From Trogon surrucura (Eukaryota > Chordata > Aves > Trogoniformes > Trogonidae), in assembly GCA_020746105.1 (NCBI GenBank), contig CM036634.1, positions 2,611,556 to 2,675,555 of the forward strand: a DNA stretch of 64,000 nt, given 5' to 3'. Both the position numbers and the translations under genes were made by a program. Position 1 is the stretch's first letter. Each line of letters starts with the position of its first letter. Positions 13,581 through 26,685 of the stretch are shown here, piece by piece. The notes under the pieces were generated by a model, which was given only the letters and a program-made list of their open reading frames with translations, made no database searches and had not been told where the DNA came from.

Positions 13581-13585
13581 GGGGG
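13581..13585 (+). repeat. Target-site duplication, left copy
   Basis: The five bases GGGGG directly before the LTR are repeated exactly after it, as expected of a 5-bp retroviral integration duplication. Low complexity lowers its weight slightly. Confidence 0.7.
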
Positions 13586-14766
13586 TGTGGTGGGTTGACC
13601 CTGGCCGGCCGCCAGGTACCCACACAGCCGCTCACTCACTCCCCCCTTCACTACTGAACAGGGGGAGAAAATATCTCCAAGGGCTCAGGGTTTGAGATAA
13701 GGACAGGGAGATCACCTTCATTTACCGTCCCGGGCAAAACAGACTCAGTTTTGGGGAAATTAGGTACATTTATTAAAAGAACTAATCAGAGAGGAGTAGT
13801 GAGAAGTGAGAAAGAAACAAATCTTAAACAGAACACCTTCCCCCCATCCCTCCCTTCTTCCCGGGCTTAACATCAATCCCGGTTTCTCCACCTCCTCCCC
13901 CTGAGCGGTGCAGGGGGACAGGGAATGGGGGCTGTGGTCAGTTCATCCGACGTTGGTTCCACCGCTTCTTCACTCCGGGGGAGGACTCTTCACTCTTCCC
14001 CAGGGCCACTGTGGGGTCCCTCTCACGGGAGACAAGCTTCACGCTCTCTTCTCCGCGTGAGTCGTCCCACGAAGGGCAATTCATCACAAACTGCCCAACG
14101 GGAGACACCTCACGAGGGGCAGCCCACCCCTCGTGAGTCTGAGGCGCAGTCCTTTGGGGGAAACTGCTCCAGCGTGAGCCACCCGCAGCGTCCCAAAAGT
14201 CCCACCGGCCAACCTGCTCCAGCGTGGGCATTCCTCTCTTCCACGGGCTACAGGTTCCGGCAGCGACTTGCTCTGATGCAGCTTCCCACGGGCTACAGTC
14301 CTCTTTCAGGCAATCCACCCACACGGCGTGGAGTCCTCGGTGGACATCTACGCGGTGATCCTCACGGTAGACTTCTGCACCTCGCCCATGGGCTGCAGGG
14401 GGACAACCCGCTTCACCATGGTCTTCACCACAGACCCGGGGGACTCCTTCTGCTCCGGCGCCTGGAGCTCATCCTCCCCCCCCTCCTTCTTCACTGACCT
14501 TGGTGTCTGCACAGATCCTCACTCCTCCATCTCTGTGCCAGCTGTTATGGCGCAGTTCTTTTTCCCGTTCTTAAATATGTTTTTCACAGAGGCGTTCCTC
14601 TGCTATCACCTTACTGATAGGCTCAGCCTTGGCCAGCGGCAGGTCCCTCTTTGTAGCCGGCTGGCATTGGCTCTATCAATCTTGGGGAGCTTCTCGCAGC
14701 TTCTTACAGAAGCCACCCTGCAGCTCCCCCCCCGCCGCCGAAATCTGGCCAGGCCAAACCAAAACA
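13586..14766 (-). mobile_element. Solo LTR of an avian endogenous retrovirus (probably ERVL-type)
   Basis: A 1181-bp element bounded by TG at the left and CA at the right, with a perfect 5-bp GGGGG duplication on both sides. In plus orientation it begins TGTGGTGGGTTGACCCTGG and ends with GGCCAGGCCAAACCAAAACA, as in a widespread bird LTR family. I infer minus transcription because that strand carries a TATA-like AACATATTTAAGAA (about 14570) and then a polyadenylation signal AATAAA (about 13767). The middle is GC-rich, with degenerate repeats of a CTCCAGCGTGGG / CCACGGGCT motif. No internal gag, pol or env is present, so it is a solo LTR left by recombination. The 5-bp duplication favours ERVL over ERVK. 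The 190- and 148-codon frames (13925-14497, 14328-14774) are chance frames in this LTR. Confidence 0.9.
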
Positions 14767-14771
14767 GGGGG
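14767..14771 (+). repeat. Target-site duplication, right copy
   Basis: GGGGG directly after the LTR's terminal CA, identical to the five bases before its TG. Confidence 0.7.
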
Positions 14772-16792
14772 TGATGCTCTGTACCTTATGTAGAGGAAAT
14801 AAGCAATAAATACCACTGAATAACTTGTGTCGGAAGTACATCAGAAGTAGCTGATGTTTATTTTGGGTGGTGTTTTCTTTCTTGCTGAGAGTGGAAAACC
14901 TGATGGATATGCAGATCTAGATACAGAAAACAGGGGTCACTTAAACTTGTAGAAATTCCAATCTGCATGAGTGGGTCTCTAGAACGCTACCAGTGTGGTT
15001 TGCAAACAATTTAACACGGCAGCCAGAAACTGAACATGACTCAAAACAGGAAAGAAGCAAACCCAATGGAAACAGCCATTTGTGCAGTAATAATTATTCC
15101 TTGTTTAAGTGGAAGGTCACTGGGGAAAAGCAGTGTCTAGAATTAGAAGAGGGACAAGTTCTGTTCAGTGAAGTACCATGGCAGATTCTTTTGGCAGTGC
15201 ATTTGACTTAGGGGTACTTAGTCATGGTCTTGAGTGCTGCTTTCGGTTGTGCTGGTTAACTGTTTTGGGGGCAGCAGCTCAAAGGTTACTCTGAACCAGA
15301 AAATTTTATCTGCTTCAGTTGATCATCCAGCCCTGTGAATCACTGTATTACTCCAACAGTCAACTTCTAGCAGTGCAGATAAGTAGCTAGGAGTAATGGG
15401 ATGGGGGGAGCTCAGGAAAAACTACTTCAGAGTAGTCTGTTGCTGATGGACGGATATTTGGGGCACATTTTAATTTTTAGGGATTTGATCTGCAAGTCTC
15501 ATACTTTATTCATGAATCCCACTCACAAGAAGATCTTCTTGACTTCAAACAATCCCCCAGGAATGCAATTTGTAACAAAACCAGTGAAGACTTAAGCTTC
15601 TGCATTAGAAGCTTCTGCACTTTTGTCCACAGACTATTTAAAAACACATTAGAAACTAAACTATATCTTTTCCAGATAAATCTAGCCCATTGCCCCAGCT
15701 GTCATAGGATCTGCACTATATTTGTGAAGAAAGCAGACAGCTTTTCCCTGCCAGCCCCCAGTGTCCTCAGGTGCAGGACATGCGTATAATTTGCTCTTGT
15801 ACCTCAATCAGTGAGCAAGCAGAAAAATGGAGGAAATTAATTTATCTTGTTCCTTTTCCCTCTGTCCTATTTTTTACAAGAGCCTTTTAAAAAATGTTGC
15901 TTACTATATGATTATGCACAGCAGGGGCTTGTAACAACCTCATCTTAACTACCTCTGCCCTTGCTGTGGAATGATTGGTTGCCTTGGCAATTTTCTACAT
16001 GCGGTGCTCAGGAGCTACAATTACAGCGCTCTTCTCAGGAGTGATCCTCTTAGTTCCTTTTCTTAGAAGTTCATGACAAGGAGATACAAAAAGATATATT
16101 TAATGGGTTTTATTAATTCAGCCTTCTGTCTCCTTGATCCCCAAAGGAAGCAAATCTGCACTATCTAAACCAGTTTGCTCTGCAGCAAGGAGAAAAAAAT
16201 CTTCTGTTTGTGTAGGATGAAGTACTGAGTGAGCTGAATGTCACCACCAGATAAGTTAAGTCACCCGAGGTGGCAACTCTGAGTCCTGTAAAAACCCTGA
16301 GGACTAGAGCAAAGGCCTTTGGGGCTATTCTACAGCAAAAGCAGCTGTGAAGGAAGCATTATTTTGTATTGCATTACAAAGACTTCACATCAAATGTGCT
16401 TACTTTGCCAGGACAATGATTGCAACTTTAAGTGGGGGCTCCGCAAACTCAAGCTACATGTGTATGAGCAGCAGCACACACTGAAATGGGACGGCCAGTT
16501 GTCCCAACCCCTTATCAGATTAGAGTTTATAGGTTGAGCCTTGTGCTAAACCACACCAATCGCGTGTCTGTGTACAAGGGCGATGGACAAAAGCAAGACC
16601 TGTGTCAGCTCTGTGACACTGGCAAGAGACCCAACGATGCAGCGCACTGTTCTTCTTGACTGTACTTGGGTGGTGTACTTCACTGCTGGGTGAACGTGGT
16701 GTGTGTTTGTTTTAAATAACTCGAAAAATGTCCCTAAAGTTGACTATGGCTCTTAATGGGGGGAGCAAAGCTGTCAAGTAAACTCTCACATA
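14772..16792. other. Unique noncoding sequence
   Basis: AT-rich DNA between the solo LTR and the second SINE. No gene, repeat or splice structure could be supported. Confidence 0.55.
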
Positions 16793-16971
16793 GATCATTA
16801 TAGCTCACTTGGTTAGAGCGTGGTGCTGATAACACCAAGGTCGTGAGTTTGATCGCCATTGGGTCCCTGTGTGCTGCCTCATCTAGTAGAGAGGCGTCCC
16901 TGCCCATGACAGGGAGGTTGGATTAGATGATCTCTAAGGTCCCTTCCAGCCTAGGCCATTCTAGGATTATT
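16793..16971 (+). mobile_element. tRNA-Ile-headed SINE with CR1-like tail (TguSINE1-like), copy B
   Basis: The head closely follows tRNA-Ile: TAGCTCACTTGGTTAGAGCG, then GTGGTGCTGATAACACCAAG, whose anticodon-loop position reads GAT (isoleucine), then GGTCGTGAGTTTGATC. The A box is good; the B box and acceptor stem are damaged, so it is not a working tRNA gene. The body and tail match copy A at 13316-13490 almost base for base over GAGGCGTCCCTGCCCATGAC, followed by GGTTGGATTAGATGATCTCT and CCTAGGCCATTCTAGGATT. It lies in the same orientation as copy A, about 3.3 kb away, with the solo LTR between them. Confidence 0.9.
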
Positions 16972-17931
16972 TTGGACAGAAATCTGAAGATGGAAATGAG
17001 GTTAGTTCTGTCCTTGGTCTCTGTAAGCAGTGACTGGATGCACAAATGGATCATATATTGTTTAAATCTACCTGTTGAAACTCTATATTGTGTGCCTCCA
17101 GCTGCTGACAGTGTGAGTACCTGAGGAAAGATGCTTTTCTTACTGCTGAGATCGATAGGCTCGCACAGTGCGGGAAGTTGTTCTCACCATGCACAAACCG
17201 TGGGACTTCATGCCAGAAATGCCTAATTGTAACTGGCATTTTGGACGCTTTCAGCGCCTGTGCCAGTGGGCGCTTGGCTGAGTGACATCTTTTCTGACAC
17301 GAGCAACGTGAAAACTGCAGAGAAGACTAAAATGCTGAACTGCTGCTTCAACAATTAAGAGCCTAAAAAAATTAAGCAGTCCTAAAGCACGAACAGTTCA
17401 GTTCTTCTAACCGCCAAAACACAATTTTAAAAAAGGAACATAGGTTTGAAATTTTGTACACATGGGTCTCCTTCTCGTTCTTTTTTTTTTCTTTCCCCTC
17501 TGCTGTCAAGTGTGACCAGAGATGCTGCTTTGAACCAAGATGGCAGCCACCAGCAGCTGGCTAAGATGTCATAGTTAATTAAAGTTTTCATTCTCAAATG
17601 CTGCTCAGATTCAGGAAAGGGTGAGAAATGTCACATACAAGGGCCATGAAAACAGTGCTGTCTCGCAACCAAGATCACTAATGCTGAACAGGCAGATGGC
17701 ACAAATACTTGGCATACACAACAAATTCAAATCCAATGTGGAGGAACCAAACTCCACTGACAATAAAAGTTCCTGCTTCAGTTGAAGCTACATGAAGAAT
17801 ACAAGAACTAGATCTTTACAGAGAAATACTCCCAATACCCTTTTGAAGTGTCCTGGCTCTCAGATGGGTGTGCAGTGATGGTGAAGGGAAGTGGCAGGCT
17901 GTTCCTACAGAACTAAAATGCACTTTTTCTG

Positions 17932-17948
17932 AAAAAAAAAAAAAAAAA
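17932..17948 (+). repeat. Poly-A run (17 bases)
   Basis: An uninterrupted run of 17 A. No retrogene or SINE body is recognisable immediately upstream, so it is listed only as simple sequence. Comparable A or T runs occur at 10436-10452, 18711-18724, 54358-54372 and 55392-55407. Confidence 0.85.
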
Positions 17949-19599
17949 TTGTGAGAAATCATGAAGTGCTACCCTCTCACTGACAGTCCAGATGCCCAAG
18001 AGTGAGCCTGCCAACTTAACTTCCCAAATTGTCAACCTTCACATGGGTATAGATATGTCTAATGAACTGAGGTTGCAGAAACTTCCATGCATGTGAGCCA
18101 TCTCCTTCCAAGGCACTGTGACAAAATGACTTGTCATGGGAGGAGGAAAGGACTGCAAGCCTGCGGTGTGGATTCAACAGGACAGCTTTTTTTTTTTTAG
18201 TGTGATGTTCAATCCGGTACTGAAATGCTGTACCAGAGAAGCCCTTCTTTAGATTCATTCTAGCAGAACCACAAGTCTTAGCTGCTAGATCTTTTCAAGA
18301 TATAAAACAAAACCTGTAAAATTAGGGTTCTGCAATAATGGTTGTCACCAATTAAAAGGCAGCAATTCCTCCAGTGGTTTTCTGTGTTCAGCCATCTTCA
18401 TCTAGAAAAATGTGTTGCCTCTATCTCCCTATGCAGCTCTTGATACAGAGAGACAACTTCAGATGCTCAATCCCATCCTGCTATGACAACCCAGATATCT
18501 ACCTGCTACAGTGTACCTTCCAATCCTCCAGTTTTACCAGCTGCAGTTGAGTACCTCACCAACTGGTGCTCTCCTTCATATTTTAAGGGCTGTCTTCTTA
18601 GGTCTTTTTCCCTCTGGAATATTCATAAACTTCATGGCAAGGTATTTGCTTATTTCTCATGTGGCTGAGGCAGGTGGTTGAACATTAAGGCAAATTCTTG
18701 TTTGTTTGGGTTTTTTTTTTTTTTAAGTATTTTTATTACTGGTGGGGCTCATTACAACATTGAACTTCAATGGCAAAATGTAATCCAAAAAAATGTCCTG
18801 CTTATATTGTTCTGAGCAGTACAGTGCAGGAATTAAAGCAAGAAGTGAAAGTAACTTGATTTCAAATCTAGTTTTATAAATTTTTACATAATAAGCACAT
18901 GTAGAGGGTAGTCTCATTGGTAGACACAGGACAGAACATTTCTGCTCAGACTTGCCCAATTCAGCTTCCTTTGCTGTTATGCACTTCCTTTTACTCCTAG
19001 ACTAGCCATCTCTCTTGTAGTGTTCATTTCCTCAAAAAATAGAAACTGGTGTCCAGAGGAGCCAATCAGTATGATGAATGCAAGGCAACTGTTCTTGTCA
19101 CAGCATTGTGCTGTTTGTAGGTGTCCCAACTTACAATTCAGGGACACTGCTGCTCCATCAGGCAAGGTTAATGCTGCTTCATGGTATTTCAGGTTTTATC
19201 AAATTTCCCTTGCTGCACACACCAAATCAAGAAGTGTGTTTTTGAGTGATTTATAGTGTAACTGAAACCAACTCTTCATAATGAGAAGAGACACCTTACC
19301 CAAATGCCATACAGAAAAATCCCTGTCTCACATAAAAGTTTACATAAGCTACAGCTCTTGCATAAAAGTTTAAAGCTTCACTTTGAAAGTGAGCTTATTA
19401 CACCAGCCCCCTTGTGCTTGGCTGGTAACATCGTTCACTTGCACATTTCAAGATGCTTTACAAAGAGTGTCTTCACTCCTACTCTCAGGAAACTCACCCA
19501 AGTCACAGCTAATAGCATTTTGGGTGTCATAAGCAGTTTAGGCAGCATCTTACTACTATGTTCTGGTAGGCACCTGGTTGTTCTGCTTATACACAGGAA

Positions 19600-19629
19600 G
19601 TGTATGTTGATATCGTGTATGTTGATATC
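19600..19629. repeat. Perfect two-copy tandem repeat, 15-bp unit
   Basis: The unit GTGTATGTTGATATC occurs twice in direct succession with no mismatch. This points to a recent local duplication or active slippage. Confidence 0.9.
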
Positions 19630-19764
19630 AAGTTCATTCTTACTTCAGCCAGATACTACATCCCACAGCTTGAAGACCTATCAACAAAATGAGACAAAAC
19701 AAATCTGTGCTGGATGTTAAGTGGCACAAGCCAATGCTCACTGAAGTCAACTGGAAAGTATCTT

Positions 19765-19808
19765 CCATTTAGCGTTTTCAGGGTTTCCACCTAGTGTTTT
19801 CAGGGTAA
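19765..19808. repeat. Two-copy tandem repeat, 22-bp period
   Basis: Adjacent copies share the core GTTTTCAGGGT, with a few differences around it. It lies about 140 bp from the 15-bp perfect duplication at 19600-19629. Confidence 0.8.
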
Positions 19809-20089
19809 GTTTTTTTGTATTTTTACTATTACTTCAGCATCAGGTTTCCTGGCTTTAGAAAGAAAAATAAATGGAGAGCAATATTATTCTGATCTGGTTT
19901 GTTAAATTTCACAGTATATCAGTAAGATATTTGCCCATTTCAGAGTATGCAGTCTCTGGATCTTCAGCTAAACAGCAAACACAAGACACAGGTACTCTTG
20001 ACTTTCTGGCTACCAGCATGTTCTGTAGCCAGTCGTGAAGTCCATGTTTGTTTTTCCTTCTGAGAGCCAAGCAATTCAATAGAATAGTT

Positions 20090-20330
20090 GGAGCAGGTTT
20101 CTGCCTCAGCAAGGGCCCAGGCTTGTTTTTGGTCAAACAAGGAGTAGCATTAATCCACCGCTTAATTGCAGCCACCTTCAGGGCAGAAATTGGCAACCAT
20201 TTAACACGATGGAGTAATGTTACACAATAGTTCAGGACAGAAAGCAAAGAATCATTTATGCATTGGAAATTCAATGAGACATTAATGGAGAGAATACAAT
20301 TACAGCTGAAATTCGGATGGGATGTCAGGA
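20090..20330. promoter_or_regulatory. Candidate conserved noncoding element
   Basis: This non-repetitive block is dense in TAAT-type homeodomain cores (ATTAATCCACCGCTTAATTG, GAGACATTAATGG, ACAATTACAGC) and has an octamer-like CATTTATGCATTGG. Such texture is common in developmental enhancers. A 163-codon minus-strand frame (19909-20400) covers it, but its translation has no recognisable domain. The call is inferred from motif density alone. Confidence 0.22.
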
Positions 20331-23300
20331 TTAGCACCTCTGTGCTTGCAAAGAGTGCTGCAGGACGTTTAGGAACTGTGCAACACAGCGAATTGCACAA
20401 GCGATGTCACTACCTGCAAGGCTGCATTTACTTAGGAGCTCTTATCGTTGATTGCTTTGTAATTCTGTTTAAAATGAATGGAATTTGACATCACGTCTTG
20501 AGCCGGCACGCAAGCTACAACTGCACTTAACTAAATCTCAAGGAATCTATGCGTCTCTACCTTTTTGCCCTTTTCTTTTTCTTGTGTTTGTTGCACAGTC
20601 AAAGGAAACAGCTTTTTATGTGAATGATGATTAATAAGCAGCCCTGTTGAAGGGTGATGTAGCTGGTGTTAAGAACAGGCTCTTATAATAGACACTTTAA
20701 AATGTGTTCTAACATGTGAAAATGACAGGCTGTCACATCACCATTCATGTGTACACCAAGCTAATAACACGCATTTGAGAAAAATATTACGGTAAAATAC
20801 ACATTTTTACTGTATGAAGATAAATAGTGAAATATACACTTGCATGCCTCAATGTAAAATTAGAGGTAAAAAAGGAAAAAAAAAACATTTAGAGTGGAAT
20901 TATGAGTAATGTAGACATCTCTATTGCCTTGTGCTTCAAAATCAGCTCAATGTGTCTCATCTGCTGTATTTGTGCTTGCATTAAAGGTGTAAAAGCATCT
21001 GCAGTGTCCACTAACCAGCTGGATGAAGGCGTCTCAAGGCAGGACTTTGTTTAAAGGTTATGGCTATAGGTTCAGCATGCAAACTCTTAGGCAGAAATAG
21101 GATGGGATCTTTTTGAAAATAGCACAATTAATGGAAACTGCTAATGAAAATGAAGCAGTAGGATGTCTGGTTTACTTAAGATCAATTCCAAAACAACCTC
21201 TTTCTTACTTGTGTAGAAACTTGACAAGCAGCAATTCAATTTGTGGGCTAGTGAAAGGATACTTGTCTTTTTCTATTTTTTTTGGCAGTAAACAGCAGTC
21301 CAGAATATCCCCTTTCCCGATTGCTATGTTGACCTCTTAACAACAAAATGCTCAAATATTTTGAAGTTTAACCTTGGATACATGTAGTGAATAGTAGGTA
21401 TTTTTCCATTCCTGTTAATGCTGCCACTTTCAAGCACTGATAAATGTTGAGTCTTTTCCCTTTATAAGATGTTCTGATGTTCAGTTCTTATTCCTTAATC
21501 TTTATGTGCCCAACAAAAGCATTCAGAACACTTCTCAAAATAGCCTGGGAGACCCAACAGAGTGCCAGCCTTTTAAGGAACTGCATAAACAAACTCCGAG
21601 GCTGTTGCAGGTGTATTGGAAAAATCTAGGGAACCTTCCTGTACTGATTCTTTGCTTTTTAGGATTCCTTAGCTAACAAGATAACCGGAGCAGTTTGCGG
21701 TGGGATTTTCCAGTTACCTGAGTTTCAATGAGAAGGGTATAGGGGCCAATGGCAGGAATGCTGCAGAGAGCTGCTGACTGTATTTAGAAGTGCGTCCCAA
21801 TGTTTTAAATAGTGTGTAGACGGGCTAAACCAGGGCTAGATTAACATACCCCCAGCTAGATGCAGAGTCTGCAATCCAAATCTGAACCCAGATCCTGCGT
21901 TTGCAGCTCAGAAAACCCCTGAAAGTTATTTTAAAAGTGAGTTGCATGACTTCAGCTACCGTTTTTGATCCAAATACAGAATCAACCACCGATATTCGCT
22001 TTTTAGAGACATCTTCTTTGATTTTAAAAGATCTTGAAGACTGTCAGCTACATTTGTTTTAGATTAAGAAAACCCAAAACAAAACAGGGTTCTGTCTACT
22101 CTTCCTGGAAAAACTAACTTTGAGTAGGTCCTGAATATCCTTATGTGCTGATTCCAGACTGAGAGGCTCATGTCACCAGGTCAAATAGATAAGAGTTGTT
22201 TCTCTTTTTTGTCTTGGGGATGACCGGGGAAACAAACCAAAACCAAAAAGCCATGCCCCGAACGCCAGCTTGAACCACGCAAGAAACCTTCACCTGAGTA
22301 GACTGCCCTGGGGAGACAGGGCAGATACCCTATGTGGAGTTTTTCCAAGTTCTTCAAGCATCAAAGAAGCAACCCTCTGGCTTAGAGGTGAGAAAATGAT
22401 GCCCTAAGGTGCAGCTTCTATGTCAGGCAGATAGCAAGCAACGGGCTCGTAAAACAATATTTGAAGAAAGGTAAAAATGAACATGAGGGAGAGCGAAGAG
22501 ATTCTTACTAGCTGCAAAGTAAGGCTTTTCGATCACAATCTCTGACAAAGAACAGCACTATTTGGACAGTAAATCACTGTGGGCCCACTGAGAAACCTGT
22601 GCTGATAAAAGAGAGCCTGACAAGCTAGGGAAGAGGTTCAGGGTGGCTTGCAGGGAAAATCTTTCATTCCAAACGCACACACCAGACCAGCAGAGGCAGG
22701 AGGAGCAGGTACAGGCAGGCAGTCCTGAACAGGAGGGTGAAATGGGATTTCAGTTCGTTCTTTCTACAAAGAGGATAGGAAAGCCCCTCTCTGATGCTTT
22801 TACTTGGGGAAAAGAGTGCTGCCTTACAATTAAGATTCTTCCACCCTACGTCTTCCTCCTATCAGCTTCTGAGTCTGGTGACAGAACCTTAAAGGATTGG
22901 GCAGTAAGGAGGATCTATCAGTTGTGTGGAACAACCTTGACCAAGCACCATTTGTTTGATGGCAGTTAAGTATGGCTGTGGAAGGTATTTGCAAATCACG
23001 CAGCTGGGTGCTTGTTAAAAAGCCTTGGAGAAAGAAAAATAAGTACATAAAAGCTGGTCAGACCTGACCAAGATCTGTAAGCTTAGTCACGATACAATGA
23101 CAGAGTGCGTTAAGAGACCACCTTTCATGCATTTGGCACACAGCTAGCAGGATATGAGTGACCTATAACATTAATGCATTTCTTGCAAAACTTCACTTTG
23201 AACCTGCTTACTTTATAGTGACACAAATATCACAGTCTTTCTCTTGCTTTTTCTTTCCCACTCTTGCCCTTATGCACTGTAGTTTTTGTCCCCAAAGCAA

Positions 23301-26300
23301 GAGGGAGTTAGGAGGAAAAGCAGATAATTGAAGAGGGTAAGCGTTTTTCTCTCAATTTCTCAAACACTGTAGATATAATAATTCACTGTTCTCAGAATTT
23401 GCAGGACATATCTGAAAGACCTGCATTAAAGAGGTCATTAGAAAGGAAAATAAGGAAAGGTTAAAGAAAAGCTTAGGCAGATTTTTTTTGTTCGTTTGCT
23501 AATGGAAGGGACAGACATGGAAAACTATGTCTTGCTCTTGATACTAGATACTGAGTTTCACATTATTACATTTTAACTATATCTGCTTTCCAGGGGCTTC
23601 TCTATAGCACTGGTGTAGAATGATCCCAACACCTTCATATTCCTCTGACTTTCCAGTATTCTTGTTATGTTCCACCCCTTTTAAGTTTCAGTGAGCTAGA
23701 GGTGAGGACTAGCTGATGAGAAAAAGCCCTCTCATGCAGCATTTCTGCCGGTCCTGCAAGGGCATATTGTGCCAATGGAGTAGCAAAGAGGCTCAAAATG
23801 CATCAAAGATTCTGACAAGCACTATGAGTTTCTCATTGAAGCTGTTCTTTGATATCTAAAGGTACAAGACAGTAATGCTGAGGCTGTCTCAGGAGGTTTG
23901 AGGGAGGTTTACCTGTCACTGGTTGTAGCAGACTGATTCTGTGATTCACACGTGCCCCAAACATCTTCCTGTGTTCTATTTTGTTGGGGTTTTTTTTGCA
24001 TTTTACTACCAGTCCAGCTAACACGCACGTTCCATTCATGTGCTAAGTTGCTATTTGTCTGTGAAATTCCTTGGTATGCTTGAGGGAATGGGGGGAAGAA
24101 AACATACATAGGTGTTGAACACTAGACTGTGCTACGCATGAGTAAAAATACTTATAAAAAGTATTCAGTAGAGTATTAACAAAAAAAGCGACCAAAAAAC
24201 CCAACAAACAGCTAGAGTCTACTGTCTTCCTTGCCTACTATGGAAAGCTTGAAAGGGGAATTCCGACTTCTGCCATTATAAATAAATCGCCAACAGCAAG
24301 GAGGCACTAACTAGTTAGACACGGGACTTTCCCCAGGAGAAGAGTATCCTGTTATATCATTTAGAAACATTCTAACCTGAGGCAACTGATCTTAACAGTT
24401 CAGTGTCTTAAATTTAGGGAGAGAGAAAAGAACAATGATAGCAGTAGCTCTTCATTGAGGCACTTGCCTCGAGAGGCCTCTCAACTCCACTTTAGATGAA
24501 CAAAGTCACTGTCCTTCTGTCAAGCACTTACACGCAACACAGTTCTGTAACTTCACTGATCAAGACTATTTAAATTGGGTAAACCTCGCAAATAGTCCTG
24601 CTGGAGAGGGAGTGTCTTGGAGCCACTATCAAATCGCGTAAGTGGAGTCAAATTAGATTAGATCATGGCTACATCTATCCCAGCATCCTGTCTGTTACAA
24701 TGGTCACTTGTGGATGCCAAGTGGAAAGCCTGTAAGAAACAAGGCAAGTATAAAGTAGTCTTGTACCAACTCGGTCTCCCCAGGAATTAGGGATGTTACA
24801 AATCACATGACATGCCTTTCCTACCTCCTGCACCTCTGCTTTGAAACTGCAATCTTACAATCAAGAAAGATGCAGAAAAATGTGTCTATAATGGGTTAGG
24901 AAAGTCTCTCAGCAAAATTCCCATATGTTCACAAAAAAGGAATGTTGAGATGACAAAAGAGCTTCAGCTAAAGGAAGGTGCTAAAACAAAGTTGAGGGCT
25001 TGACAAAGACCTCATCCTCGTAACTAATAACTTGGCTTAAAAGCACTCATTTGCTTTTTGACCCGTGTGTCACATCTTTCTTAAGAAAGCACTGACACAG
25101 GGCTGCTGGATATTTGGGGATAGACAAAAAGACAATTATGGACAGATTACTCTCTTAAATACATCTAGATTCTTCAAACTGAAGATGGGAGATGCTTCTG
25201 AAAGTCTTATGAGGCCCTTCTCTGAAAATCTGAGTACTAGGTACCTCCATTTCAAAATCTGGTCTAGGAATTTCTTACTCTGCCTTCAGTTTCTGAACAA
25301 TAACTTCCGAACAATTTACTCTGAGTTAGAATACATCTCTGCTGAACTTAAAGAAGAAGGTAGCTAAATAAAGACTATGACCTTCCCCCCATCCCTAATG
25401 CAGATAGAGCTAAAGGACTGAATGAAAAGTCACTATAATATTGAAGACGTATCACAAAAATTAAATGCAGCAAAGATCCAATGACAGAACAAAATGTCGT
25501 GTTCCTACTCTGTCCTCTAACACTGTTGTTGTTTCCTTCCTCCTCCATCTCCTGTGCACCCCTAGAAATGGTTCAAGATCAACAAGCTGCAATGTGGAGC
25601 TGCGTGCATGGCTGCCCAGATCACTGCCCTGGGGACAAGTGCAGGGGAAAGCAGAGAGGCTATTTTCTTTAAAAGAAAAAGCCAAGAACCTTTTTACTTC
25701 CCCTCATCCTGGGCCAGTACCTAAGAGATTTTTGGTTTAGTGTGTGGAATTCATGTAAGACTATCAGGCTGCAGAACTATAAGCTGCTACTTTTGATTCT
25801 TTTGAAAACATATAGAAATACAGGTGGATCAAATTGTGCTGGGTAACAACTGCGGTTAAATAATGCCATGCTCTAGGCTTTATACTCAGGTACTCAAAAG
25901 AAAAGACCTAATTTTAGATGTAATTATCTCACTATCAGTTTCCAGAACCAACCTGCTAATTAATCATCCAGTGTGGGAGGCCCTCACATGAGAAATGGAG
26001 TATGATTGTAGGCCGTGGGGGAGCCCAATGTCTCTAAAATTCTGACCTATGCGTGCACTTAGGGATGTATTTATTTCATACATCAGCATGTGTCTGTCTT
26101 TTACAAGAGCACATGCACTTAACTGTCCTATAGACCCTTAGAGTTAGGAGGAGGTACAGCTGAAAGTCCTCTTCAAACCTTTCCAAGGTCAGAATGCAGA
26201 CCCCCTGCGGCAGCCCTGACCTGTCTCACCACAGTACAGATACTCTGCCGCTCTGACAGGCTGGCAGTTCATCACCCAGATGAAAGGCTCTGATCTCCCC

Positions 26301-26685
26301 CGTTTGTCAGCAGAGCTGTCACAGGTGAAATTCTGCAGATTTCCAAAGGTAGGTGAATTACGGAGTCAAACGTGACTTGGGGGCAGAGGCAGAGAGAAGG
26401 GCAAGGAGTATGCAGTTGCTTCTATAAGTCTTCAGGATGTCTCAGGCATGGTGCTTGGTGCTTCTGTCTGGCTCCTGCCCATGACTGTACTGCAAGAGGC
26501 CTACAGGGCACAGTTCTTGGAATTCTTCAGACTGTCAGGGACCTGCTGCTCAGCCAATGGGCTACACATGGATTTCTCAGCTCTAGGAGGTAAAGAGTTA
26601 AGCCCTGTATTGAGCAATACTCAAGAGTTTGACTTAATATACATATTAAGTAGGCCCTTCTAAGCCCTAAACCTTTTTCTTCTAC

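Noticed and set aside
13925-14774. 190- and 148-codon plus-strand frames, the longest open frames in this part of the window
   Set aside because: They lie inside the solo LTR, are rich in Ser/Pro/Arg from GC-rich LTR sequence, and have no retroviral domain.
16795-16866. Functional tRNA-Ile gene
   Set aside because: The resemblance to tRNA-Ile is strong, but the acceptor stem and T-loop are damaged and the SINE body follows without a terminator.
17932-17948. Poly-A run as the tail of a processed retrogene
   Set aside because: No coding or SINE-like body is recognisable upstream and no target duplication was found.
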